In this document: positions 9,354 through 17,182 of the stretch, in pieces
Layout of the letters: every line of letters begins with the position of its first letter
Position numbering within the stretch: the stretch's first letter is position 1
Source of the DNA: an uncultured Rhodanobacteraceae bacterium
Lineage (GTDB): Bacteria > Pseudomonadota > Gammaproteobacteria > Xanthomonadales > SZUA-5
Direction: 5' to 3'
DNA: 64,000 nucleotides
NCBI GenBank assembly: GCA_937928755.1
Contig: CALEZI010000050.1
Span: 27,278 to 91,277, forward strand
The notes under the pieces: generated by a model
Told to the model about the DNA's origin: nothing
What the model saw: the letters and a program-made list of their open reading frames with translations, nothing else
The model's database searches: none
Position numbers and translations under genes: made by a program

Positions 9354-12161
9354 ATGCCTGCATCGATTCACCGATTGCGCAGCTTGCCTGCCGTGTTGAT
9401 GTTCGCGGCGTCGCCATTGCTCGCGCAGACCGCCGATACCCGCTTTGGCGCCTGGAGCGAGGCGGGTGCAGCGAATCAGCCCGGGCGCGTGCTCGATGGC
9501 CTGCAACTGGATAATGGCAACTATCTGCAACTGAGCGCTGACGGTGTGGTCTGGCTCACCGGGCGCGAGGACGGACCGATTCCGCTCAACGATGCAGCGG
9601 CCCTGCGACCGCTCGGAACGACCTCCGCAATGCTGTACTTCGGCGGCCCGCTCCCTCGGGTGGTCCTGAGCGCCGATCGACCCGCGGGCATCCACCTCAG
9701 CGCCAACGATGGATTCACCTGGTACAGCGCTACCGGGCTCGATGCCAGCGGCGTCGATCTTGGCCTTGAGGCCCGGCCTGCCAGTGGTCAGGTGTTCCAC
9801 TTGAGACAACTGCCGCAATCCGCCGGGCAGCCGGCGCAGCTGGCACTGCATGCGTCGGCCGATCGCGGTGAGTCGTTCAGCCGCATAGCCTTGTTGCCGT
9901 TTTACTCGGCGCTCGACTCGCAGCCGGCCGGCAACGCCTTCTACGTGCTGCGCGAAAACCTGCTGGTCGAGACCAATGTACTCGGGAACTTCCTGTCGGA
10001 CGTCGGTGCGGTGCCGATCGACTTCCCGCCCGAAGCGCTGCGCGGCATCGGCGTCTGTGCCGGCGGGGTCGGCGCCGTGGATCATGTCTGGGCCTTCTAC
10101 AAGGTCGGCGACGGCGACAACGCCGAGGTGCGGGTGTACCGGTCGCTGGATGGCGGACGCCAATGGCAGGCGCGCACGTCGATCCCGGGCAAGTTCCCGA
10201 CGCGCATCCCGGTGCAGTGCTCGCGCAGCGATCCGTCGCTGGCGTTCGTCGCTGGCGAAGGGGCATGGCGGACCGCAGACGGCGGCAGCAGTTGGCAGCC
10301 GATTTCCGATGTGGCCGCTCACGCAACCGCGCCGCACAGCAATCTGCCGGCCGCCGTCCATCGTATCCGCAGTTCGCGTTTCGATGAACGGTCAGAGCGA
10401 TTGCTGTTCGCCACGGACGCGGGCCTGTACGAATCCGCTGACGCCGGGCGCACGGTGAGCCGCCTGCCGCAGACCTTGCGCAACAGCCAATACCCGCAGC
10501 TCGCGAGCCGATCGCCGCTGGGAGATCTGGTTTTTCTCGCCGCCGGCGAGGGCGGCTACCAGCGCATGAACATCATCATGACGACCCCGGCATTCAGCAC
10601 CCGACGCGCCAGCGGCAGCTATCGGCGACTGGCGCTTGCCGATGACGGCAGCCGCGTATGGCTGGCCGGCGCTGACGGAGTTCTGCTGGATGCCGACCCG
10701 GCGAGCGCGACCGCGTCCCGCCTGTACCACTGGACCCTGCCCGATCGCGTGCGCGCCAGCAGCGACTTGTTGCTGGTGGCGATGCCGGGCGATCGCGACC
10801 GCGCCCTGCTCGGCGGCGTGAATATCGACGGCGCACCGGGACTGCTGGAACTCGGTTTCGACGGCACCACGATCCACTGGCGCGCACTCGACCACCGATT
10901 CGCGACCGACGCCGCCAGCGTCGCTCTGACCGCGTCGCCGCATCAACAAGGTCGCTTGTACGTGGCCGATGCGTTGGGTCGGCTGCATCGCAGCGATGAC
11001 GCGGGCCGCAGTTTCAGCCTGCTCGCGGGCGGCGCAGTCGTCGGCCAGGGGGTGCGCGAGATCCTGGTCGACCCGACCCGGCCCGATCGCCTGCTGCTGG
11101 GCGGCGACGCCGGCGCGCTGGCCAGCGTGCGCGAATCTCTCGACGGCGGCAGCAGCTTTCACGACTACGCCGACGGCCTGATTCCGACCACGGTCAACGC
11201 GCTGGCGCTGTCGGGCGATGGCCGCCATCTGTTCGCAGCCAGCGCCGATGGCCCGTGGTATCACGAACCCGCGACGGCGCGCTGGCGCCATATCGGCGCT
11301 GGCCAGGCGCCCGACCAGAATTACCTCGATGTCGAATATGTAGACCGCATCCAGCGCGCGCGCTTCGCCACTGCAGGTCGCGGCATGTGGCAGGTGCAGC
11401 TGCTGGCGCCGGCCCCGGCCGGCGCCACGCTCGACGAACCGCAAGCCGCGGGTTTGCCGTTGCCGCTGCCGGCGGCGCCGCAATTTGGTTGTCCGGCCGG
11501 GTTCTATGTGGCGGAAGTCGATGATGGTCCGGGTGCCGGGGATCATCCGGGTAGCTTCGGAATGGAGCTGTTGCTGGATGCGCCCGGTACCCGCGAACTG
11601 GCGGGGGGCCTGAACTTTGGCGGGCTGATCGACGCCGGGCAACCCGGTTTCGCCGGCTTCAGCCTGCGCACCTCGCAAACCGTGCGCCTGGAGCTGCGCG
11701 CTGCCGACGCTCAAGGCGATCCCATCGCCCTGCAGGTGCGCGTGAGCCAGCGCATCGGAACGCACAGCAACGTGGTCCACGAAAGCACGCCGATGCTGTC
11801 CCTGGAGCAGCCGTGGCAGACCGAGCTGCTCTTGACCCCGGGGTTCTACGAAGCCCGGGTGGCGGCGCCCTGCTGCAGCGCGGACACCGCGGGCGGCGCG
11901 CCCGAGGCGCAGTTCTATTTTTCGATGACGACGCCGGGCGGCCCTGGTTTCGAGGGCGGCGCGGTGGTCGGCGGTCATCATGCCAGCGTGGCCGGCCTGA
12001 TCTCCGGCTTCGCGTCGTTCTGCCTGGCCCAGCCCCATTCGATCACTCTGCGCACGCTGAGCGCGCCCAGCTACGGTCCGGTTGGTGCCCGCGACCTCAG
12101 GCTGCGCTTGCGCGATGGCGAAGGACGCACGCTGCTGTTGTTGCCGGCCACCGCGCCCTGA
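9354..12161 (+). CDS. Exported Asp-box (BNR/VPS10-like) propeller protein with GGLNFGG C-terminal domain
   Basis: The protein has 935 residues. The ATG at 9354 is preferred over upstream starts because it opens a clean signal peptide (MPASIHRLRSLPAVLMFAAS, cut near LLAQTA). The body is a beta-propeller with at least five Asp-box turns: RSLDGGRQW (about 263), RTADGGSSW (306), YESADAGRT (360), HRSDDAGRSF (545) and RESLDGGSSF (593). This is the pattern of sialidase/VPS10/photosystem-stability-factor-like folds, but no sialidase catalytic residues were recognised. Residues 711-935 are the shared domain (CPAGFYVAEVDDGPGAG, GGLNFGG, FEGGAVVGGHH, FCLAQPH, DLRLRLRD). A binding or adhesive function outside the cell is inferred. 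Confidence 0.85.
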   Translation: MPASIHRLRSLPAVLMFAASPLLAQTADTRFGAWSEAGAANQPGRVLDGLQLDNGNYLQLSADGVVWLTGREDGPIPLNDAAALRPLGTTSAMLYFGGPLPRVVLSADRPAGIHLSANDGFTWYSATGLDASGVDLGLEARPASGQVFHLRQLPQSAGQPAQLALHASADRGESFSRIALLPFYSALDSQPAGNAFYVLRENLLVETNVLGNFLSDVGAVPIDFPPEALRGIGVCAGGVGAVDHVWAFYKVGDGDNAEVRVYRSLDGGRQWQARTSIPGKFPTRIPVQCSRSDPSLAFVAGEGAWRTADGGSSWQPISDVAAHATAPHSNLPAAVHRIRSSRFDERSERLLFATDAGLYESADAGRTVSRLPQTLRNSQYPQLASRSPLGDLVFLAAGEGGYQRMNIIMTTPAFSTRRASGSYRRLALADDGSRVWLAGADGVLLDADPASATASRLYHWTLPDRVRASSDLLLVAMPGDRDRALLGGVNIDGAPGLLELGFDGTTIHWRALDHRFATDAASVALTASPHQQGRLYVADALGRLHRSDDAGRSFSLLAGGAVVGQGVREILVDPTRPDRLLLGGDAGALASVRESLDGGSSFHDYADGLIPTTVNALALSGDGRHLFAASADGPWYHEPATARWRHIGAGQAPDQNYLDVEYVDRIQRARFATAGRGMWQVQLLAPAPAGATLDEPQAAGLPLPLPAAPQFGCPAGFYVAEVDDGPGAGDHPGSFGMELLLDAPGTRELAGGLNFGGLIDAGQPGFAGFSLRTSQTVRLELRAADAQGDPIALQVRVSQRIGTHSNVVHESTPMLSLEQPWQTELLLTPGFYEARVAAPCCSADTAGGAPEAQFYFSMTTPGGPGFEGGAVVGGHHASVAGLISGFASFCLAQPHSITLRTLSAPSYGPVGARDLRLRLRDGEGRTLLLLPATAP

Positions 12162-12266
12162 GCTCAGTGCAAAGCGCGGAGTTCAGGGGATGATCTTCAT
12201 GTGGATCAAGGTGCCATCGGCGAGGATCTGATAAGCAGTCGCCAACGAAGCACGGAGCCTTTGGCC

Positions 12267-15254
12267 ATGAATCCCCGCAATCCGCGCGCAGCGCATCGCA
12301 GTATCGACGACCTTTGCGCCCGCGCCAGCGTGCTGCTCGCATTGCTCGTGGCGGGTGCCGCCGGGGCCTCCCCGGTGGTCCCGTTGCGCGATACCACGCT
12401 GGGCACCCAGGGCGACTTCGGTCGCGGCTGCGCCTTCGTCGGCAACCAGTTGCAGTGCTGGGGCGGCAACTCCAGCGGTTCGCTCGACATCGGCGCCACC
12501 GCATTGGAGTCGCTGACGACGTGGATGAAGCGACCGGATACGGCGTCAGGCGACTTTGACCGCCCGACCAGTCTGGTTGCGATCGACCGCACCTGCCTGA
12601 CCGATGCTGCCGGCGTCTGGTGCTGGGGGCGCAACGAGCGCGGCCAACTCGGGCTGGGCGATCGCGTCAATCGACCCACGCCGGAGCACTTGCCGGGGCT
12701 GCCGGGTGATGTCGTCGAGGTCGTGTTCGGGCGGTACCACGCCTGTGCCCGCACGCAGGCGAGCGGACTGTGGTGCTGGGGCGGCAACAACTACGGCGAG
12801 ACCGGCCAGGCGCCGGGCGCTGCGGTGCTCGACCCGGTCACCAATGTGGTGATGAGCCCACCGCAAACGCGCGCCATGGCGGTGCCCGGCTTGCCGGCAA
12901 CGCCGATTGCCGTGGCGCTCGGCGAGTACTTCAGTTGCGCGCTGGTCGGTACCGGGGTCTGGTGCTGGGGCAACAATGAACAGGGCCAGCTGGGCGATGG
13001 CAGCCAGATCGCGCGCCCGCTGCCGGCGCCGGTGACCGGCCTGCCGGCGACCATCCAGCGTATCGCCCTCGGCGAACAGCACGCCTGCGCCATCGATGGC
13101 ATCGGCGATGTCTGGTGCTGGGGCAACAACCAGTCGGCACAGGTCGGCGTCGCGGCCAGCACGACGCGGCTGATCGAACCCTTGCCGCTGCGCGTCAATG
13201 CTATGGGCGGTCCGGCAACCCGGCTGTACCTGAGTTTCTCGCAGAGCTGCGCGCTGGTGGGTAGCGACAAGAAGTGCTGGGGTGTATCGATCGACGGAAC
13301 CAATGGCCCGAACCCTCAAGTGATCGCCAAGCCTGCGGGTGCCCCCGCCGACTGGCTGTCCGACTGCTACTCGCTCGCGGGGGAATTGCAATGTCCGGTG
13401 GTCTCGACGCGCCACCCGCACACACCGCTCGACGCCCGCCCGGTGCCCGGATTGTCCGGTCGTCCGGCGCAGCTGGCGCTCAGCCGCGACTTTGCCTGCG
13501 CGCGGATGCCCGATCAGTCGGTGTGGTGCTGGGGCACCAATACCCGTGGCCAACTGGGGCAGGGCGATGTGAATGCGCGTGCGCAGGCCGTTCGTGTGCC
13601 GCTGCCGCCGACCCAACAGATCGCCGTCGGCACCGCGCACGCGTGCGCTGCCACCAGCGACGGCCTGTGGTGCTGGGGCAGCAATGCCTACGCCGCACTC
13701 GGCGACGGTACTTCTGTCGATCGCCCAGCTCCGGTCCGCTCGCAATTCGCCGGCACGCTGATTGCCGCCGGCGAGGGCCACACCTGCGCCTACGCCTCGG
13801 GCGGCGAGTTGCGCTGCTGGGGCAACAATTCGGTCGGTCAGGTCAGTGGACAGCACTCGGGGACGCTTCCGGGTGGCGCCTCGCCGCTGGGCGCGGCGGC
13901 AATCCGCGAACTGAGCGCCGGCCTGTCGCACACCTGCGCGGTATTGCAGTTGTCGGCTGGCGCCACGGAAACGCGCTGCTGGGGTCAGTTGCCGACGACC
14001 GCCGATGAGGCCACCGGCGGCATCACCGACTACAGTCCGCGCCTGATCACTCCCGGCAATCCGATACCGGCCGACTCCATCATCACGCTGCGTTCGTCCG
14101 GGTTCACCACCTGCGCCGGCGACCGTTGTTTCGGTTTGAGCTACCTGCCGGCCGATCGTGGCGTGTTCCGCGTCGACCAGTTGCTTGTGCCGCCGATGCC
14201 GTCGCCGCGCGCGTTCGCCCTCGGCAGCCGCCTCGCGTGTCTGCAGGGCGCTGGAACCGATGTGCGCTGTTCGGCGCTGACCAACCGCGCCTGCCAGTTC
14301 GAGTGGCTTGCACGCTTGCTGTTCACGCCAGGCCAGATGATCGGCTGCCAGTTCTCCGAATCGCTGGTCTCGCCTGCGGAGCGCGAGTGGATCCGCGTGA
14401 TCGGCCTGCCATCGCCGCCGCTGTTGCTGCAAGGCGGCGAGCAGTACGCCTGCGCAGCGCTCGCCCAGGGCACTTATTGCTGGGGTCCGCGGGTGCCGCT
14501 TTACTTCAACGCGAGCGGAGCCGACTACGGTCCGGTCTACCGCGCGGGCGCCATCGAACCGGCACCGACGGTGGCGGTGCCACTCGATCCGGCGCGCGCT
14601 TGCCCGGCGTATCTGGTGTCCTCGGTCAGTCTGCTCGACCCCTCCGCGGCGGACGCAGCAGGCGCCTGGGGCCAGGAGATCCTGCTCGGCAGCGGCAGGC
14701 GCTTCCTCAATGGCGGGCTCAATTTCGGCGGTTTCGGCAGCGCCGCGGGATCCGGCGTGCCGGGTTATGCGGCGTTTTCGATCAACAACCCGGCCAACAG
14801 CGAGCAGGCGGTGACACTCGATCTGCGCGGTGACGGCGGCGAGTTCACGCTCACGATCGAAAGCACGCTGCCGCCGTCGACCGCACGCATCGAAGTGCTG
14901 CGCGAACGCGTGACCCTGGTCGATGCGCCGCTGCGACGCAGTGTCAATCTGCGCAACGGTTTTCACATCGTGGTGCTGCAACCGGTCTCGGGGACACGCC
15001 TGTTCCTTGCCGGCATCGGCACCACCACCCTCGATGGGGGTCCTGCCGCATTTCAGGGCGGCGCCGTGGTCGGCGGCCATCTTGGCGGCGAGCAAACCGG
15101 CTTCAGCGGCATCTGCACCGACGACGCCACCAGCGTGTCGATCCGCACCGAGGCGCGCAGCAGCCGTGGCCTGATCGGTGCAAGCGACCTGCGCCTGCGC
15201 ACGATCGAAGGCCAGACCGGCGCCATGCTTTACGACAGCGCGCCCGCCCAGTGA
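12267..15254 (+). CDS. Exported RCC1-repeat propeller protein with divergent GGLNFGG C-terminal domain
   Basis: The protein has 995 residues; ATG at 12267 after CGGAG, then an N-terminal export signal with hydrophobic core ASVLLALLVAGAAGA. Residues of about 50-750 hold RCC1-type repeats. Eleven CWG turns are visible, for example WCWGRNERGQLGLGD and WCWGNNEQGQLGDGS. Almost every repeat has a second cysteine 7-15 residues earlier (CA...CWG), suggesting disulfide-stitched blades, which fits an exported protein. The C-terminal domain from about 776 keeps the first cysteine (ACPAYL), GGLNFGG, FQGGAVVGGH, a late cysteine (GICTDD) and DLRLRT, but is otherwise the most diverged copy in the window. 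In eukaryotes RCC1 is a GTP exchange factor; here only the fold can be claimed. Confidence 0.85.
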   Translation: MNPRNPRAAHRSIDDLCARASVLLALLVAGAAGASPVVPLRDTTLGTQGDFGRGCAFVGNQLQCWGGNSSGSLDIGATALESLTTWMKRPDTASGDFDRPTSLVAIDRTCLTDAAGVWCWGRNERGQLGLGDRVNRPTPEHLPGLPGDVVEVVFGRYHACARTQASGLWCWGGNNYGETGQAPGAAVLDPVTNVVMSPPQTRAMAVPGLPATPIAVALGEYFSCALVGTGVWCWGNNEQGQLGDGSQIARPLPAPVTGLPATIQRIALGEQHACAIDGIGDVWCWGNNQSAQVGVAASTTRLIEPLPLRVNAMGGPATRLYLSFSQSCALVGSDKKCWGVSIDGTNGPNPQVIAKPAGAPADWLSDCYSLAGELQCPVVSTRHPHTPLDARPVPGLSGRPAQLALSRDFACARMPDQSVWCWGTNTRGQLGQGDVNARAQAVRVPLPPTQQIAVGTAHACAATSDGLWCWGSNAYAALGDGTSVDRPAPVRSQFAGTLIAAGEGHTCAYASGGELRCWGNNSVGQVSGQHSGTLPGGASPLGAAAIRELSAGLSHTCAVLQLSAGATETRCWGQLPTTADEATGGITDYSPRLITPGNPIPADSIITLRSSGFTTCAGDRCFGLSYLPADRGVFRVDQLLVPPMPSPRAFALGSRLACLQGAGTDVRCSALTNRACQFEWLARLLFTPGQMIGCQFSESLVSPAEREWIRVIGLPSPPLLLQGGEQYACAALAQGTYCWGPRVPLYFNASGADYGPVYRAGAIEPAPTVAVPLDPARACPAYLVSSVSLLDPSAADAAGAWGQEILLGSGRRFLNGGLNFGGFGSAAGSGVPGYAAFSINNPANSEQAVTLDLRGDGGEFTLTIESTLPPSTARIEVLRERVTLVDAPLRRSVNLRNGFHIVVLQPVSGTRLFLAGIGTTTLDGGPAAFQGGAVVGGHLGGEQTGFSGICTDDATSVSIRTEARSSRGLIGASDLRLRTIEGQTGAMLYDSAPAQ

Positions 15255-15273
15255 TGCAGGATCGCAATCCTCG

Positions 15274-15490
15274 GTTCGTCCTGAGCGTTTCCCGCGAGCC
15301 TTGCGAGCGGGAAATGGTCGAAGGACGCCCACCGCGCACCTGCTCAGCCCGCTTGCGATTCGCAAATGCCATGCATCTCCCATGGCGCAACTACGCTGGG
15401 GGCGGTCCTCGCGACAGCATCGAACCCGGCAAGTCCGCGTCCTTCGACGGTTTCACCCGGAACAGTGTGGGGGAAACGCTCGGGACGAAC
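15274..15490. repeat. Inverted repeat pair of the TTCGTCCTGAGC family
   Basis: This pair fills most of the 350-base gap before the next gene. The outer arms at 15274-15292 and 15472-15490 pair over 19 bases with one mismatch. The inner arms at 15317-15328 and 15437-15448 pair perfectly. The sequence between the inner arms is unique. A related perfect inverted repeat lies at the right end of the window. It may serve as a hairpin terminator or be a non-autonomous mobile repeat. Confidence 0.75.
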
Positions 15491-15606
15491 GGTATCGCGA
15501 TGGGTTCACCGAATGGTCACGAGCGCCGCCACCCGCGCGGCGATACCGCTATCCTGCGCGTCCCCGTCCGCCGCGCTGGCGAACGCAAACTCATTTGAGG
15601 GTCGCC

Positions 15607-16431
15607 GTGAGCCACAACCTGCCCACCCATCCGACCGTCGACCAGCTCGAGGCCTTCCTGGTCGGATTCGGCGGCACCGATGGCGGTTATCTGCGCGCGC
15701 ACTGGCCGCGTTTCGTCGAGACCAAGGCCGAGCTGATGACCACCTGGCCGCAGCAGCGCGGCAATCGCCTGCTGGATGTCGGTGGCCACTGGCTGCACCA
15801 GGCGGCGCTCTACGCGGTCGATGGTTTCGACGTCACATCGGTGGACCTGGCAGCGACGTTCGAGTTGCCGCACGTGCAGGCGCAGGCTCGGGCGCTGGGC
15901 ATCAAGCTGCATCTGGAGACCAACCTCGAGCACCCGCAGGTGCTGTCGCAATTGCCGGACAACAGTTTCGACCTGATCTTGTTCAGCGAGATCATCGAGC
16001 ACATCACCTTCAACCCGGTGGCGATGTGGACGGTGCTGTACAAGTTGCTGGCGCCCAAGGGCCGCATCGTCGTGACCACGCCGAACTACTACGCCCTGCG
16101 CGGTCGTTTGTGGAATCCCAAGCGCTTCCTGTCCGGCAATGGCGGCGGCCTGCCGGTGCGCGAAATCATGGATTACCACACCTACGGCCATCACTGGAAG
16201 GAGTTCTCGGCCAAGGAGCTGATCGAATACTTCTACCGGGTGTCGCCCGACTTCTGCACCACCAAGGCGGCGCATCGCCACGCGTTCCACGAGCGCCAGT
16301 ATGGTCCGCCGCCCGGCGGCTTGGCGCGCTGGCTCGAGAAACGTTTCCCGATCCTGCGCCCGAACCTGCACATGGAAATCGACTTGCTCGAAAAGAAGCA
16401 GGGGATTCTGGCGAAACCGGGCTGGGCGTAG
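15607..16431 (+). CDS. SAM-dependent methyltransferase (Methyltransf_11/23 type)
   Basis: The protein has 274 residues with a GTG start at 15607 and GAGG six bases upstream; longer in-frame extensions cross an intergenic repeat and are rejected. Motif I is RLLDVGGHWLHQAALYAVDG, a variant of the SAM glycine loop, followed by the acidic strand VTSVDLA. Motif III region is SFDLILFSEIIEHI, then KGRIVVTTPNYYAL. The C-terminal third (HHWKEFSAKELIEYF) resembles methyltransferases encoded in polysaccharide loci. The last codons and stop are part of a 214-base sequence duplicated immediately downstream. The substrate is unknown. It closes the exported-protein cluster. Confidence 0.8.
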   Translation: MSHNLPTHPTVDQLEAFLVGFGGTDGGYLRAHWPRFVETKAELMTTWPQQRGNRLLDVGGHWLHQAALYAVDGFDVTSVDLAATFELPHVQAQARALGIKLHLETNLEHPQVLSQLPDNSFDLILFSEIIEHITFNPVAMWTVLYKLLAPKGRIVVTTPNYYALRGRLWNPKRFLSGNGGGLPVREIMDYHTYGHHWKEFSAKELIEYFYRVSPDFCTTKAAHRHAFHERQYGPPPGGLARWLEKRFPILRPNLHMEIDLLEKKQGILAKPGWA

Positions 16432-16513
16432 CCGATTGGCGTCGGCCGCGGCCGCGTAGCCGACGTCAGCCTTCGGCGTCACAAAAGCACGGAAAGCATC
16501 GGTGACCTTGAAC

Positions 16514-16626
16514 CTCGTCATTGCGAGCGCAGCAAAGCAATCCAGTGACACTTCTTGGTTCTCGCGCTGTGGTTCACAGCAAGAGTTGCTGGATTGCTTC
16601 GTCGCTGCGCTCCTCGCAATGACGAG
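16514..16626. repeat. ATTGCGAG-family inverted-repeat element, copy 1
   Basis: The left arm CGTCATTGCGAGCGCAGC and a complementary right arm ending CTCGCAATGACGAG bound about 50 unique bases. Elements of this kind are widespread in bacterial genomes as small non-autonomous palindromic repeats. Copies also occur at 16740-16852 and inside a gene at 54465-54573. Confidence 0.85.
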
Positions 16627-16739
16627 GCCCCCTAGTGGGCTGGGCGTAGCCGATTGGCGTCGGCCGCGTAGCGTTGCCGCGCTCACCGACGTCAGCCTTC
16701 GGCGTCACAAAAGCACGGAAAGCATCGGTGACCTTGAAC

Positions 16740-16852
16740 CTCGTCATTGCGAGCGCAGCGAAGCAATCCAGTGACACTTCTTGGTTCTCGCGCTGTGGTT
16801 CACAGCAAGAGTCGCTGGATTGCTTCGTCGCTGCGCTCCTCGCAATGACGAG
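16740..16852. repeat. ATTGCGAG-family inverted-repeat element, copy 2
   Basis: This is the second copy, carried by the second unit of the tandem duplication. It differs from copy 1 by single bases, for example GCAGCGAAGC against GCAGCAAAGC in the left arm. Confidence 0.85.
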
Positions 16853-16860
16853 GCCCCCCA

Positions 16861-17105
16861 AGCCCGCATTTCTCACACCGGCGCGAAAAGATGCACGGAT
16901 TTCCCGCCAATGCTCGATTTCACCTCTTCGGCTCCATACACACACCGTCGCCTGCATCTTTTCGCTTCGCGGCCCTGGCTTGGTCTTTGCGCCGAGGGCT
17001 GCGTTGCTCGTCGTCGCAATGGAGCAACCATTCCTCCTCCTCGCGCCTTGCCCTCGGCGCAAATCCCTTCGCCATCATCCACGACCGGTGTGAGAAATGC
17101 GGGCT
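16861..17105. repeat. Inverted repeat pair of the GCCCGCATTTCTCAC family
   Basis: A perfect 21-base inverted pair (16861-16881 and 17085-17105) bounds 203 bases of unique sequence just upstream of the acetolactate synthase gene. The left arm continues into a GGCGCGAAAAGATGC motif that is also conserved in the second copy near 48.3 kb. No gene was seen inside. Confidence 0.85.
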
Positions 17106-17182
17106 AGTGTGCAACCGCAGCATTTCCGGTTTACTCTCGGGTGAACGGACGGTGAGGATGCCGTCGATCGCGTGAGGATGGG

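Larger units (their letters stand above)
16419..16858. repeat. Tandem direct duplication of about 215 bases
   Basis: Copy 1 (16419-16632) begins inside the last four codons of the methyltransferase. Copy 2 (16637-16858) repeats the same GGGCTGGGCGTAG start and is nearly identical, except for a rearranged patch near bases 30-50 of each copy and single substitutions. Each copy contains one ATTGCGAG-family inverted-repeat element. Short open frames across it are repeat-derived and not credible genes. Confidence 0.9.

Noticed and set aside
15178..15606. N-terminal extension of the second methyltransferase
   Set aside because: The extension overlaps the previous gene and an inverted repeat; GTG at 15607 has GAGG at proper spacing and starts the conserved domain.
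16502..17175. Several short open frames in the gap before ilvB
   Set aside because: They translate the dispersed repeats (RHCERSEAIQ-type peptides), which generate spurious frames; none has a convincing start.
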